Shown here: positions 28,824 through 37,582 of the stretch, piece by piece
How the letters are laid out: each line of letters starts with the position of its first letter
How positions within the stretch are numbered: the first letter of the stretch is position 1
The notes under the pieces: generated by a model
What the model was told of the DNA's origin: nothing
The model's input: the letters and a program-made list of their open reading frames with translations, nothing else
The model's database searches: none
Virus record (IMG/VR): IMGVR_UViG_3300031673_000078
Coordinates: 1 to 50,072 of that record
Reading direction: 5' to 3' (one strand)
DNA: 50,072 nucleotides
Origin: a virus
Position numbers and translations under genes: made by a program

Positions 28824-29816
28824 TTACTGAACGATCAGGTTCTTGAGGATCTCCAGATTCAGGTCTGCAGCCCGAAATTTGGCCCCTTTGGGGTCTTCGT
28901 ACCAGCCTCCCTTTTGCCTTAATAAACCATCCTCTACGAGGCAATCCACCACCCCTGACATCTCATCGATCCCCTGGTCAAAGATGATGTCCAGAACACA
29001 CTTCCCGAAGGGTGCAGCGATCTTATTCTTCTTCGCCAAAGCCTTCGTTTTAATGCCAACAATCCTCTCTGTTCCCTTGCCTTTTATTTTCTCGCTCTGA
29101 GTCAAATCCAACCGAACCGAGCTCATAAAAGGAATCGCTTTTCCGCCTGGAGTTGTCTTCGCATTCCCATACGCCCCGATATTTGCAATGACGTGATTAG
29201 CAATCAAATAGAGAACGTCGTATTGAGAAACAACTCTCTTCGCAACCATCCTAATGCCTGCACGGAGCTTCTTTGCCTTCGACATATCATCACGCTCAAA
29301 CTCAACCTTTTGTTCGTGAACTGTTGACAGCATCGCAACGGAATCAAGAGCCACCAGGAACTTCGCTTCTGGATCGCTCTCCAGAATGTACGGGATCAAT
29401 CCCTGCTTTTTCTTCTTATCTTCCTCACCCTTCATTCCTAAAAAGATTTTCCCGAAATGTTCCTCGACGGTTTCACTTCCGAGAAGAATCAATCGAGCCA
29501 CATCAATGCCAACAATCTTTGCCATGTGCTCCGTAAAAACATCTTCGGAGTCATCCAGAATCACATAGGCGTGTTCACCATATTGCTTTTGAAAATTCGC
29601 CATCGCTGCATAAATCAAAAGAGACTTCCCCGTACTCGGATCTCCAAAAAATTCCACGATCCTTCCGCACGGATAACCCTTCATATATTCACCCGACATC
29701 ACTTTGTTGAGTGCATAACTTCCAGAATGAACCCACGCAGGAACCTCTGCACCAGTTCCCAGCTTTACGTCATCATATTGATCAGTCAAATCTTCAAAAA
29801 TACTTTTCTTCGCCAT
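28824..29816 (-). CDS. RecA/UvsX recombinase, 330 aa
   Basis: Strand-exchange ATPase. Walker A is EFFGDPSTGKS (58-65), the Glu-like switch lies in ILDDSEDVF, Walker B in VALDSVAML and the polymerisation/DNA-binding loop region in TPGGKAIPF. Length is nearer to RecA/UvsX phage types than to Rad51. Start MAKKSIFEDL behind AAGGAGAATAAG; a 12-codon extension upstream overlaps the previous gene. It ends the gp32-UvsY-like block, matching a T4-style recombination-replication set. Confidence 0.9.
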   Translation of the reverse strand: MAKKSIFEDLTDQYDDVKLGTGAEVPAWVHSGSYALNKVMSGEYMKGYPCGRIVEFFGDPSTGKSLLIYAAMANFQKQYGEHAYVILDDSEDVFTEHMAKIVGIDVARLILLGSETVEEHFGKIFLGMKGEEDKKKKQGLIPYILESDPEAKFLVALDSVAMLSTVHEQKVEFERDDMSKAKKLRAGIRMVAKRVVSQYDVLYLIANHVIANIGAYGNAKTTPGGKAIPFMSSVRLDLTQSEKIKGKGTERIVGIKTKALAKKNKIAAPFGKCVLDIIFDQGIDEMSGVVDCLVEDGLLRQKGGWYEDPKGAKFRAADLNLEILKNLIVQ

Positions 29817-29817
29817 C

Positions 29818-30057
29818 TTATTCTCCTTTCCCCTCTTCCTCGAAATCATCACTAATGCACATTATCGGCAAACCAGCGTCACGAAAAAGCTGATAAGCAT
29901 TATTCACAAAATCAATGAATTGATCCTTATTCTTCTTTTCAAGATTCAAATCCAATGGCATCGCAACCCCAATTTGATCCTCAAAAACATTCTTGGATTT
30001 CTTTATCGATGTGGAACCAACGTCTTCCATCTCGATTGTAATTTTTACTTTTGTCAT
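29818..30057 (-). CDS. Hypothetical protein, 79 aa
   Basis: Starts MTKVKITIEMEDVGSTSIKK, beta-rich then a helix (FIDFVNNAYQLFRDAGLP) and an acidic tail. AAAGGAGAAATTAAG precedes the ATG. It sits between SSB and RecA with no recognised motif; a recombination accessory role is a contextual guess. Confidence 0.68.
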   Translation of the reverse strand: MTKVKITIEMEDVGSTSIKKSKNVFEDQIGVAMPLDLNLEKKNKDQFIDFVNNAYQLFRDAGLPIMCISDDFEEEGKGE

Positions 30058-30082
30058 CTTAATTTCTCCTTTAGATAAAGTT

Positions 30083-30143
30083 GCCGAGGCTGGGTTCAGT
30101 CCGAAATGGAGTAACGGACTTGGATGGTGAGCCCAGCCTCGGC
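30083..30143 (-). terminator. Large hairpin after the ssDNA-binding protein gene
   Basis: Perfect 12-bp outer stem GCCGAGGCTGGG/CCCAGCCTCGGC (30083-30094 with 30132-30143), enclosing an inner stem AGTCCG/CGGACT (30098-30103 with 30115-30120). It lies eight bases beyond the SSB stop. No U-run follows, so it may be a 3'-protecting or RNase-processed structure giving SSB mRNA extra stability. Confidence 0.6.
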
Positions 30144-30151
30144 GTTGCAGC

Positions 30152-31054
30152 TTATTTCAAAAACTCGACCTTGCACTCCTCTTTCACAGGACAAGCAATA
30201 CATTTCTCGTTACGGCTCGAATACAACTTGGAGAAGCATTCAGGTTTGCCATCAGCTCCAACAGTATTCTGCTTCTCTTCAACTTTGGCAGCAACCTCTG
30301 TCGCTACTTCAGTCTGAGAAGGAACCGATTCTGTCCCAGGAACTTCCGCTCCGCCTTCGGTATCCAGTTCCCCAGACCCGTAATCAGTATTCCCCTCCAA
30401 CGATGCCTTGATCTCTTCATAAGACTTAATCGCAGGAATCGTGGATTCAATTTTGGAAAGCTGTTCCTTCCAATTCTTCGGCAGCTTCGCAATAATCGAA
30501 GTTCTTTCAGGATCAGGCTCGACCTTGTAATCCGTCCTGCTTGCATCTCCGCTAGGAGGAATGGTCTTGATAATGGACAAGTTACGTCCAGTCTCAAGAT
30601 CCAAAGGATCGCCCCACTTCTCGTTGCACCACTGGGTAACTCCCTCGTAAATCTTCGGGCCACATTCAAGAATCTGGATGCCCTTCGCAATGGTTTCCTC
30701 GTTCTTCAGATCGATGACGTTGATGAGATATCTCTTGCGAATGCCAATGTCAGAAGCAAGCGATTGATCCCTCGGATCACCCTTCTTCAAAATCCCGATC
30801 AATTCACAGACAGGACAACGATTCTTTCGATTCGCTGTCTTCGGACAAATCACAGCTTCCTTCGATCCTTCGGGGCCGACATTGAAATGAATCAAATACG
30901 AATAGGCGAGATCATCAACCGTGTCCGTAAAATACTTCAACGTATGCGGAAGAACACGAATTGGGTTATCGCCTGTTGCTGGCTTCCAGCGATCCCCCCG
31001 TTCCTTGCCCTTATTGTCCATCCTCTCTTTAACTTTCTTTACATCTAATCCCAT
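30152..31054 (-). CDS. gp32-like ssDNA-binding protein, 300 aa
   Basis: T4 gp32 coats single-stranded DNA. The N-terminal half has the fold-typical order: RWKPATGDNPIRVLPH, then AYSYLIHFNVG, and a zinc loop ICPKTANRKNRCPVC as in gp32-type proteins. Unlike gp32, the acidic linker is followed by a second Cys cluster at the C-terminus (CFSKLYSSRNEKCIAC...CKVEF), a possible extra zinc finger for protein contacts. GGGAGGAGAACACA precedes the ATG. Confidence 0.75.
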   Translation of the reverse strand: MGLDVKKVKERMDNKGKERGDRWKPATGDNPIRVLPHTLKYFTDTVDDLAYSYLIHFNVGPEGSKEAVICPKTANRKNRCPVCELIGILKKGDPRDQSLASDIGIRKRYLINVIDLKNEETIAKGIQILECGPKIYEGVTQWCNEKWGDPLDLETGRNLSIIKTIPPSGDASRTDYKVEPDPERTSIIAKLPKNWKEQLSKIESTIPAIKSYEEIKASLEGNTDYGSGELDTEGGAEVPGTESVPSQTEVATEVAAKVEEKQNTVGADGKPECFSKLYSSRNEKCIACPVKEECKVEFLK

Positions 31055-31071
31055 TGTGTTCTCCTCCCTGC

Positions 31072-31266
31072 CTAATCCAGGCAGAATTTAATCATTTGGC
31101 GAATCAGCTCCTGCTTCGATACATTGTGCCTCTTCGCCATTTTGGTTAATTGAATGTCAGTAACCTCATCAACGTGAATAGGGGTTTTTATAAACTTAGG
31201 TTTGTCGGGCTTAGACGGCTTAAAAACTTTTGACTTACCCTTCAGCTCGACTTTGTTCGTTATCAT
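31072..31266 (-). CDS. Ribbon-helix-helix DNA-binding protein, 64 aa
   Basis: The C-terminal part IHVDEVTDIQLTKMAKRHNV with SKQELIRQMIKF shows the RHH (CopG/Arc-like) strand-helix-helix arrangement; the basic N-terminus would extend along DNA. RHH dimers repress promoters. It is encoded just after the gene block started by the repeated promoter motif, so it could be a regulator of that motif. Target unproven. Confidence 0.65.
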   Translation of the reverse strand: MITNKVELKGKSKVFKPSKPDKPKFIKTPIHVDEVTDIQLTKMAKRHNVSKQELIRQMIKFCLD

Positions 31267-31269
31267 TTT

Positions 31270-31743
31270 CTATTCCTTACCATCAAATCCGTAATCCCCT
31301 GACGAATGTTCCTTACGAATGTTGGCTGATAACTGAATCAACATATCTCTTCTGTGATCCAAAGAACTGGAGATCGACTTCAAAGTATTCAACTGTTTTC
31401 TAATCCCAGTGAATTTTTCTTGAACCCCAATATAATCTGGATCAGTCAAAACAAGACTATTGATCCTAGCTTCCGTTGATTTCACTTTTGCCATTTCATC
31501 CTGCTCTCGGTATCTGAGATAAAGACGAGCATAAACTCGCTCCTTTTGATCTTTCAGATCCTCAGAGGTTGCAATCGCTTCAGCAAGAACCACACCAAAC
31601 CAAGAAACAATCCCTGGCTGATTTGAAAGATCTCCATCCAAATCACTCACGTTAATCCCAACTACTTCCTGAAGCCTGCCCGACCATTTAAGATCGTTTA
31701 CTTTGATGTCTACTGCTGCATTGAACTGATTCATATCTGTCAT
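31270..31743 (-). CDS. Candidate UvsY-like recombination mediator, 157 aa
   Basis: Start MTDMNQFNAAVDIKVN at 31743 after TAGGAG. The second half is helical: STEARINSLVLTDPDYIGVQ, then a helix ending DHRRDMLIQLSANIRKE. T4 UvsY loads UvsX onto gp32-coated DNA and has the same size, helical content and spacing of a short loop then two helices. The gene sits between the SSB-like and RecA-like genes, which supports this, but no strong motif exists for the family. Confidence 0.5.
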   Translation of the reverse strand: MTDMNQFNAAVDIKVNDLKWSGRLQEVVGINVSDLDGDLSNQPGIVSWFGVVLAEAIATSEDLKDQKERVYARLYLRYREQDEMAKVKSTEARINSLVLTDPDYIGVQEKFTGIRKQLNTLKSISSSLDHRRDMLIQLSANIRKEHSSGDYGFDGKE

Positions 31744-31744
31744 C

Positions 31745-32008
31745 TCAAAATCTCCTATCGAACTTCTTTCTTTTGGGTTTAGGTTTGGGCTTAAGCCTAC
31801 CGCCTTTTCCTCCCTCGCCATACTTCAAGACTTCAATCTGCTTAACGATTTCAGATGCCTTCTTCTTGCCAGCATCAATCTGATCCATCAAAGGCTTGAT
31901 TTCTTTGGCTCTAGCGGTAAAGATCTCCTTTCTTTTGGCTTCAAGAGAACGTGTCTCACCCCTAATTTTACCCAGGGACTCTTTCAATTCTCCCACTGCT
32001 TTATCCAT
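31745..32008 (-). CDS. Coiled-coil protein with basic tail, 87 aa
   Basis: A long charged helix (residues 1-65, e.g. ARAKEIKPLMDQIDAGKKKA) is followed by a Lys/Pro/Arg-rich tail (PKPKPKRKKFDRRF). First gene after promoter motif P1. The basic tail suggests DNA or RNA contact. Function unknown. Confidence 0.66.
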   Translation of the reverse strand: MDKAVGELKESLGKIRGETRSLEAKRKEIFTARAKEIKPLMDQIDAGKKKASEIVKQIEVLKYGEGGKGGRLKPKPKPKRKKFDRRF

Positions 32009-32024
32009 CTCATCCTCCTCTATC

Positions 32025-32064
32025 CACTATAACGATCCCACCTAAGCATTTTTTTACATTTTTT
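32025..32064 (-). promoter_or_regulatory. Repeated promoter-like motif, copy P1
   Basis: Minus strand shows ATGTAAAAAAATGC, then GGTGGGATCGTTATAGTG. The 3' part (TATAGT) can serve as a -10. It lies 17 bases before the ATG at 32008 and just after the DnaE stop. Shared with P2 and P3. Confidence 0.75.
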
Positions 32065-32066
32065 CT

Positions 32067-35000
32067 TTAGAAAATCTCGATTCCGTCCAGAGATCCACGA
32101 CCAGAAACCCTGGCTTTTACAACCATCCCAGGCACATAAACGATGCCCTTTTGTAAGTCCCTGGTATAAAAGGACTTGCCATCACGGAAAACCATCCTCA
32201 CAAAAGCCTGACCATCCTTAACCCGATACGCAGCACTCGTCAACACCCCGACATAATTACCCCATCTATCTGCCGTCTTCAGTTTCTGAGCAATCACCCT
32301 GCATTTCCTGGTCGACTCACCGCTGACATACTCGAAGATAGGATTGGTTTTATCGGGATCTTCAAGGTCAATAATGCCATCCAAATAGAGCTTCTGGATG
32401 TCTGGCACCGTGTGGCCTTTAAGAATGCAGGGAAACTTCTTCTTCTCCAGAAGCCTCTTGTAAAAAGTACACATCTCTGGCGGAACCTGAACGTGGATGT
32501 GTCCTCCACCCTCGTCATAAACGTCCATATAGGCGTATTTCCGCTCAAGCAACCCCTCCACAAATAGCGGTTCCCTGTCCTCCAGACCCTCCTGCTTGAA
32601 CGTAATCGATGACACGGCACCCTTAATCCAGACCTCATTGCTATACCCAGCAAACGTCAGATCATTGATCTTCTGATACATCGGCTTCTTCCCAAACGGA
32701 TCCTTAAAATAGGTCGAAATGTGCTTTTCTGCATAAAAATCCAAAACCTCGTTTTGCATTAAAGCGAGCTCTTTTGGGGTATATTCAGGCGATTTTTGCG
32801 GAATTTCCGTTAATTTTGCCTTTAATTTGCAGATTTCATCGATATTCTCTATCGCCCACTTCCGAGATGGAATGAACTCATCCATCGCCCCAGCCTGGAC
32901 AAGAACCTTAATCACCCCCTTATTTACCGCTTTAAGGATGTCCTGGAGCGTCTGATACGGCCTCCCAGCGATGATCTTGGTCACGGCTGCATCTCCGATC
33001 CCTTTTACTGATTTAAGCCCACAGAAGATCGTTTTAGCCCCTACATCCACGTTGTAGCCTGCTTTTGAGTGATTCACATCAGGCGGAACCACATTGACCC
33101 CCATTTCCCGTGCATTTGCCACATAAACCCTGGCTTGCTCTGGGTCTCCTTCCCTGTCCAGAAGGACGCTAAAAAAGACCTCTGGATGGTAAGTTTTGAT
33201 CCAAGCCATCGTGTAGGACAGGATGGAATAAGTGCAGGAATGAGCCTTGTTGAACCCGTAGGAGTTGTGAGAGACGAAACCATTTGCAATAAAATTTCTA
33301 GGCTCATCAAGCATTTCTACATCGTAAGTCTCCCTCAGACCTACCGCCTTGATCTCTGCAATTCTTTCGTTCTGAGTCGGATATCCAATCACCCAGGGAT
33401 TGTTTTTAGACTGAATCCTATGACACTTCCTACAAAGAAGCATCGTATTCTCATCAGAATTATCTAAGTGACTTTCATCAATATGATGCAATTCAATAAA
33501 CTTATCTGAGCCACAAAGTTGACATTTCCCAAGATATTTTCTAACAAGTTTTTTCTTTTGAAAAATCTCTTCATTCGTAAATCCAACTCCCTTCTTAAAT
33601 CTGGGAGAAGGTTGATTGTGAGACCCAGATCCAAATCCTTCTCCGTAAAATTTAGATGGTTTTACAAGATTAGATGTTCTTATCCAATTTCCAACCGACA
33701 TATCTTTAACCATCGTCCACTCTCCATCCACCAAAAAACGATGATCCGCAGATGCTCTTATCCATTTATTAAAATCTGTCCTAATAAAAAACACTTCTTT
33801 CCGACCTGTCTTCCAGATTCTTTTTATTTTATTGTTTCTAACAAATCCATCCTCAGACATCGAATGAACACTAAGCCCTCTCATCTTAAAATTGTGAGCT
33901 TCCTGATATTCAAACGCATCTTTGAGCAAAATCTCCTTCCTTTTGTGTTGATTAGCAGAAGCCCTATAAAGAACCACATCTCCAGTCAAGCATCCGAAAC
34001 GAGTTGTCTTGTCAAAGGTATCATCAGCAAGTTCCTGACTCATCCCCAGGGTCTCTGTTGCGTGTGCCACAAACTCCTGCCTCATCTCCGCAAAAATAGA
34101 TTCACCCATCGACTTCGAGATGGCTTTCCTGAGCTTCTCACACACCGCCCAGGAAAACCCACCGATCTTGTTGAAGAGCTGCATCACCTGTTCCTGATAC
34201 ACGATCACACCAAAGGTATTCTTCGTGATCTCCTCAACCGCTGGATGCAGGTATCCAATGTCCTGGATGCCGATCTTCCTCTGCTGATATGTCGCTGCAA
34301 GACCTGAACGAAGTGGGCCTGGACGAAACAACGCCGAAGCATCCACCAAAGTTTTGAAGTCTGTGCAATCGAGATCCCCGACATATTTCGAGAGACCGCT
34401 GGACTCAAACTGGAACACCCCAGAGGTATTCCCGTTCCTAAAAATCTGCTCAAAAACTTTTTCATCATTCCATTTCTCTGGGATCTTCTCACCCGTCATT
34501 GCAAGGCATCGGGAAACAATATCCAAAGACTTCAGACCCAGGACATCCAACTTCACAATCCCGATCTCTTCAAGGGCTCTCTTCTCCCAGCCTGTCACGA
34601 TCTCACCATTCACCCGATAAACTGGAACATATTTTCTGATTGGATCTCGTGTGATGATGACTCCTGCAGCGTGTCGTGTATTGGTTCGGATGCGCCCCTC
34701 AATCCCAACACAGACTTCCGCAGCTTCTGGATATCTCAGTTTGAATTGCTGCCCCTGCTCAAACCCCTCGAATGCGTCTGAAAGAGTCAATTCGTTTCGA
34801 TCCTCACCTGCCAGCTTCGGAACAATGAGACCAGCGACTCGTTCAATGGATCCTCGATCCACATCATAAATCCTGCCGATATCCCGAATCGTTCCTTTGC
34901 CGTGAAGTTTGGTGAAGGCAATGATCCCACATACCCGATCCTCACCGTACTTCTCGATCAGCTTCTTGATCAACTTGTCTCTTCCGCTGTCCTGGAAGTC

Positions 35001-36878
35001 CATATCGATATCTGGAAGATCCTTACGATCCTCTGAAATGAATCGATCAAACAATAAATCGTGCTCGATTGGATCTGCTTTATGAAACCCAAGCAAAAAT
35101 GCCACAAGCGATCCACCGACTGATCCTCGACCAGGCCCATACATCACACCCAGTTCTTTGGCTGTTTTAATAATGTCATACACCATCAAGAAGTATGCGT
35201 CGTATCCTCTTGAAAGCATCCGCTCCATCTCCATTGCTAACCGATTGGAATACCGTGGATCACTTTTAAAAGGACGTTTTTCAAACTCACTCATTACGAG
35301 ATTCTGAAATGTCTCTTTGGAGTTTTTGAAGTACGGCATCGTGTCTGAGGACTTGAACCTCTCGATCCTGAACGTGCACTTATCCGCAATCGCAAGAGAG
35401 TTCTCAAACATCTCCTCGACCTCATCGTTTTGAAATCCCATCTTCTGCATAATTGCGGAAAGAAGATGATCCTCCATCAGGTAATAGGTGTTGCCCGTAT
35501 ACCCGACCTTCGCATCATTGATCTTCTTACGCTTGTTGATGGCAAGCACTGCGTTGTGAATCTTCTGATCGTTCTCGCAGGAATAGTGACAATCCAATGA
35601 AACAGTCACAGGAATCCCCAGGTTCTTGGCAATCTGATAAACGATCTTCTGCGACTCCTTGAACCCTGGAATAACGTGATGAGGCATCATCTCAACGTAA
35701 TAATCTTCCCCAAATTCCATCTGAAAAAGCTGGGCATATTGCGTTGCCTTCCCCATCTCAGACTTTAAGACGTGGTGCATCAAGAACCCATCCATACATC
35801 CAGACAGAATCAACAGCCCTTCCTTCCTCTCAAGCAAGTGCTTCAAAAGAATTCTCGGCTTATAATAAAATCCTTCAGTGCTGGCAATCCACATCAGCTC
35901 AAGCAAGTTCTTCCAGCCAGTCTGATTCTTGGCGTAAATCGTAATGTGATGCCGATGAAACTTTTCCTTCTTCTCTTCCTCGGCAACCTCTTTGTCCTCG
36001 TCCCCTCGCTTCTCCTTCTTCTCTTTCTTAGGAAACTCCTCGGCATCGTAGATATACATCTCAACACCCAGCAGTGACTTCAGCTTCAGCTCCTCCAGAT
36101 CCTTCTGGAAATAAAATGTTCCATTCAAATGGCCGTGATCACTGACCCCTGCTCCCAGGAACCCTTTCTCTGAGAGCACCTTCGCTAATTCTTTCGTTCG
36201 ATTCGCTCCATCACCGATGGAATACTCCGTGTGCATATGAAGAGGGAAGTATCTCTGCTTCTTCTTAATCTCCACAGGCTCCTCTTGCTCTACCACCTCA
36301 GCCTCAAAATTCATTCGGATCTCTGGCTGCTGCTCTGCGGTCTCTCTGAGGATCTCAACTGCCTGAGAGAAATCATCGATTCCTCTGTCGAGTTCGTTCT
36401 TCTCTGAATAAAATCTTGGATGGTAAATCGATGTGGTTGGAATACCCTGGAACTTGAATGGTCTGAGGAATGCGTCTTTAGCTTTCTTCCCCAGGACTCC
36501 GTAACAAGCACCATCCCCCAGCGTAATTATAAACTTCGGTTTTACTTTTTCGATAACCCAGTCCGTGAGGAAGTTGAAATAATCCAGCTCTTCCTCAGTA
36601 GGCTTTCGGATCTCCCCATTCGGTGGAAACGGAATCAATGGGCAGACATTGACAACTCCGAATGAAGTAATATTTTTACTGAACAGCCACTCATTAAGAA
36701 TATCTCCAGACTCTCCAATAAACGGTTTCCCAATCTCGTTCGCTTCTTTATTCGGGACTCCACCGACAATCAAGAACTCTGGATTTTCATCGCCACGATA
36801 AAATACAATCTTCTTATCGGGCTCGTAAAGTGGACTTTCTTTAATGATGGATTCGAGTTTAGAATTTAACTGCAGCAT
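32067..36878 (-). CDS. dnaE: DNA polymerase III alpha with N-terminal UDG-like domain and intein, 1603 aa
   Basis: Family C replicative polymerase. Residues 1-180 form a uracil-DNA-glycosylase-like domain: VGGVPNKEANEIGKPFIGES, a VVNVCPL strand and HPRFYS. The PHP domain starts about 212 (LHMHTEYSIGDG) and keeps its metal ligands (SDHGHL, SLDCHYS). The polymerase core shows PGRGSVGGSLV, catalytic PDIDMDF (622-628), RHAAGVIIT and KLDVLGLKSLD. An intein occupies residues 963-1205, before YGFNKAHS. The C-terminus ends in an OB-like fold. Without the intein the protein is about 1360 aa, somewhat longer than typical DnaE because of the UDG part. No epsilon-type exonuclease motif is visible; the PHP domain may proofread. 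Confidence 0.92.
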   Translation of the reverse strand: MLQLNSKLESIIKESPLYEPDKKIVFYRGDENPEFLIVGGVPNKEANEIGKPFIGESGDILNEWLFSKNITSFGVVNVCPLIPFPPNGEIRKPTEEELDYFNFLTDWVIEKVKPKFIITLGDGACYGVLGKKAKDAFLRPFKFQGIPTTSIYHPRFYSEKNELDRGIDDFSQAVEILRETAEQQPEIRMNFEAEVVEQEEPVEIKKKQRYFPLHMHTEYSIGDGANRTKELAKVLSEKGFLGAGVSDHGHLNGTFYFQKDLEELKLKSLLGVEMYIYDAEEFPKKEKKEKRGDEDKEVAEEEKKEKFHRHHITIYAKNQTGWKNLLELMWIASTEGFYYKPRILLKHLLERKEGLLILSGCMDGFLMHHVLKSEMGKATQYAQLFQMEFGEDYYVEMMPHHVIPGFKESQKIVYQIAKNLGIPVTVSLDCHYSCENDQKIHNAVLAINKRKKINDAKVGYTGNTYYLMEDHLLSAIMQKMGFQNDEVEEMFENSLAIADKCTFRIERFKSSDTMPYFKNSKETFQNLVMSEFEKRPFKSDPRYSNRLAMEMERMLSRGYDAYFLMVYDIIKTAKELGVMYGPGRGSVGGSLVAFLLGFHKADPIEHDLLFDRFISEDRKDLPDIDMDFQDSGRDKLIKKLIEKYGEDRVCGIIAFTKLHGKGTIRDIGRIYDVDRGSIERVAGLIVPKLAGEDRNELTLSDAFEGFEQGQQFKLRYPEAAEVCVGIEGRIRTNTRHAAGVIITRDPIRKYVPVYRVNGEIVTGWEKRALEEIGIVKLDVLGLKSLDIVSRCLAMTGEKIPEKWNDEKVFEQIFRNGNTSGVFQFESSGLSKYVGDLDCTDFKTLVDASALFRPGPLRSGLAATYQQRKIGIQDIGYLHPAVEEITKNTFGVIVYQEQVMQLFNKIGGFSWAVCEKLRKAISKSMGESIFAEMRQEFVAHATETLGMSQELADDTFDKTTRFGCLTGDVVLYRASANQHKRKEILLKDAFEYQEAHNFKMRGLSVHSMSEDGFVRNNKIKRIWKTGRKEVFFIRTDFNKWIRASADHRFLVDGEWTMVKDMSVGNWIRTSNLVKPSKFYGEGFGSGSHNQPSPRFKKGVGFTNEEIFQKKKLVRKYLGKCQLCGSDKFIELHHIDESHLDNSDENTMLLCRKCHRIQSKNNPWVIGYPTQNERIAEIKAVGLRETYDVEMLDEPRNFIANGFVSHNSYGFNKAHSCTYSILSYTMAWIKTYHPEVFFSVLLDREGDPEQARVYVANAREMGVNVVPPDVNHSKAGYNVDVGAKTIFCGLKSVKGIGDAAVTKIIAGRPYQTLQDILKAVNKGVIKVLVQAGAMDEFIPSRKWAIENIDEICKLKAKLTEIPQKSPEYTPKELALMQNEVLDFYAEKHISTYFKDPFGKKPMYQKINDLTFAGYSNEVWIKGAVSSITFKQEGLEDREPLFVEGLLERKYAYMDVYDEGGGHIHVQVPPEMCTFYKRLLEKKKFPCILKGHTVPDIQKLYLDGIIDLEDPDKTNPIFEYVSGESTRKCRVIAQKLKTADRWGNYVGVLTSAAYRVKDGQAFVRMVFRDGKSFYTRDLQKGIVYVPGMVVKARVSGRGSLDGIEIF
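33264..33992 (-). other. HNH intein inside DnaE, 243 aa (DnaE residues 963-1205)
   Basis: Block A begins CLTGDVVLYRASANQ, block B is ASADHRFLVDGEW, block F is YDVEMLDEPRNFIANG and the end is VSHN followed by Ser, matching a splicing intein with Cys first and Asn last. Between blocks B and F lies an HNH nuclease: CQLCGSDKFIELHHIDESH with CRKCH, a homing endonuclease instead of the more usual LAGLIDADG. It sits beside the highly conserved YGFNKxH motif, two residues from the cyanobacterial split DnaE intein site. All splicing residues look intact. Confidence 0.9.
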
Positions 36879-37185
36879 CGAATTTCTCCACCCCTAAGAG
36901 ATCATCTTCAGTAAGAACCAGGAGTTCCTCCCCATCTATAATAATCGGAGTTCCTGCTTCCCTGAGATACAAAACGATCTCTCCAACTTTTGCGGAAGAA
37001 TAGATCTGCCGTCCATCCTTCGCTTTCCAACCTGTTCCAATAACCAGCACTTCCCCTCTGTCTTGACGCTGTTGCATCACTGAGGGGATCACAATTCCAC
37101 CCACTGTTTCCCCAGCAGGATCACACGGCCTCACAAGAACCTTATTCCTCAACACCTTCAGTTTCATCGTCTTCTTCATCTCCAT
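36859..37185 (-). CDS. GroES-like co-chaperonin, 108 aa
   Basis: Reads like a Cpn10 subunit: LKVLRNKVLVRPCDPAGETV, GGIVIPSVMQ (mobile-loop region), RGEVLVIGTGW, VGEIVLYLREAG, and a final EELLVLTEDDLLGV. ATG 37185 follows GCGGAGG. It overlaps the polymerase start by 20 bases and the upstream membrane-protein gene. A second Cpn10-like protein occurs at 16551. It may modify the host GroEL cage for folding capsid or replisome proteins. Confidence 0.84.
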   Translation of the reverse strand: MEMKKTMKLKVLRNKVLVRPCDPAGETVGGIVIPSVMQQRQDRGEVLVIGTGWKAKDGRQIYSSAKVGEIVLYLREAGTPIIIDGEELLVLTEDDLLGVEKFDAAVKF

Positions 37186-37582
37186 ATATTCCTCCGCTTT
37201 TCCAATCTTCTTCATCAATAAACTCTTCGATTTTTTCACGCATATAATCCAGCTCCTGTCTCTGTCTAAAAATCACCGCCTGGTGATTCCTCATAACGCT
37301 ACCGAAAGACTGAACCATGTTGTTCCCAACATTATCAATCTTCCTAAGCGTCATTGTAATGTTCACAGCCAGGAACAATCCAAAGAAAACAAAACAAACT
37401 GCAAAGCCACCTACCTGCCCCAAATATTTAAAGGACAGGGAGACAACGAATGCTACGGAAAAAGATAAAAACATCCCGTTCCATATAAGAGCCAACATTT
37501 CCGAAGAAGGGACGTTTAGGGTAAACTTGTCCCTTCGATTTTCCGTGCCAGTCTCTTTTTTGTTCTCTCCTCCATCGCCCAT
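37142..37582 (-). CDS. Membrane protein with acidic tail, 146 aa
   Basis: Two hydrophobic segments (residues about 30-50 and 56-80, e.g. GFAVCFVFFGLFLAVNITM) then a helical domain and a strongly acidic C-terminus (GDEEDDETEGVEE). The start follows AGAGGAAG. It overlaps genes on both sides. Function unknown. Confidence 0.68.
   Translation of the reverse strand: MGDGGENKKETGTENRRDKFTLNVPSSEMLALIWNGMFLSFSVAFVVSLSFKYLGQVGGFAVCFVFFGLFLAVNITMTLRKIDNVGNNMVQSFGSVMRNHQAVIFRQRQELDYMREKIEEFIDEEDWKSGGIYGDEEDDETEGVEE

Noticed and set aside
28798-28836. Tandem repeats as a CRISPR-like array
   Set aside because: Only two 13-bp units, no spacers, no cas genes.
33519-34307. Plus-strand ORF of 262 codons
   Set aside because: Antisense to the DnaE intein and polymerase regions, which have intact motifs.
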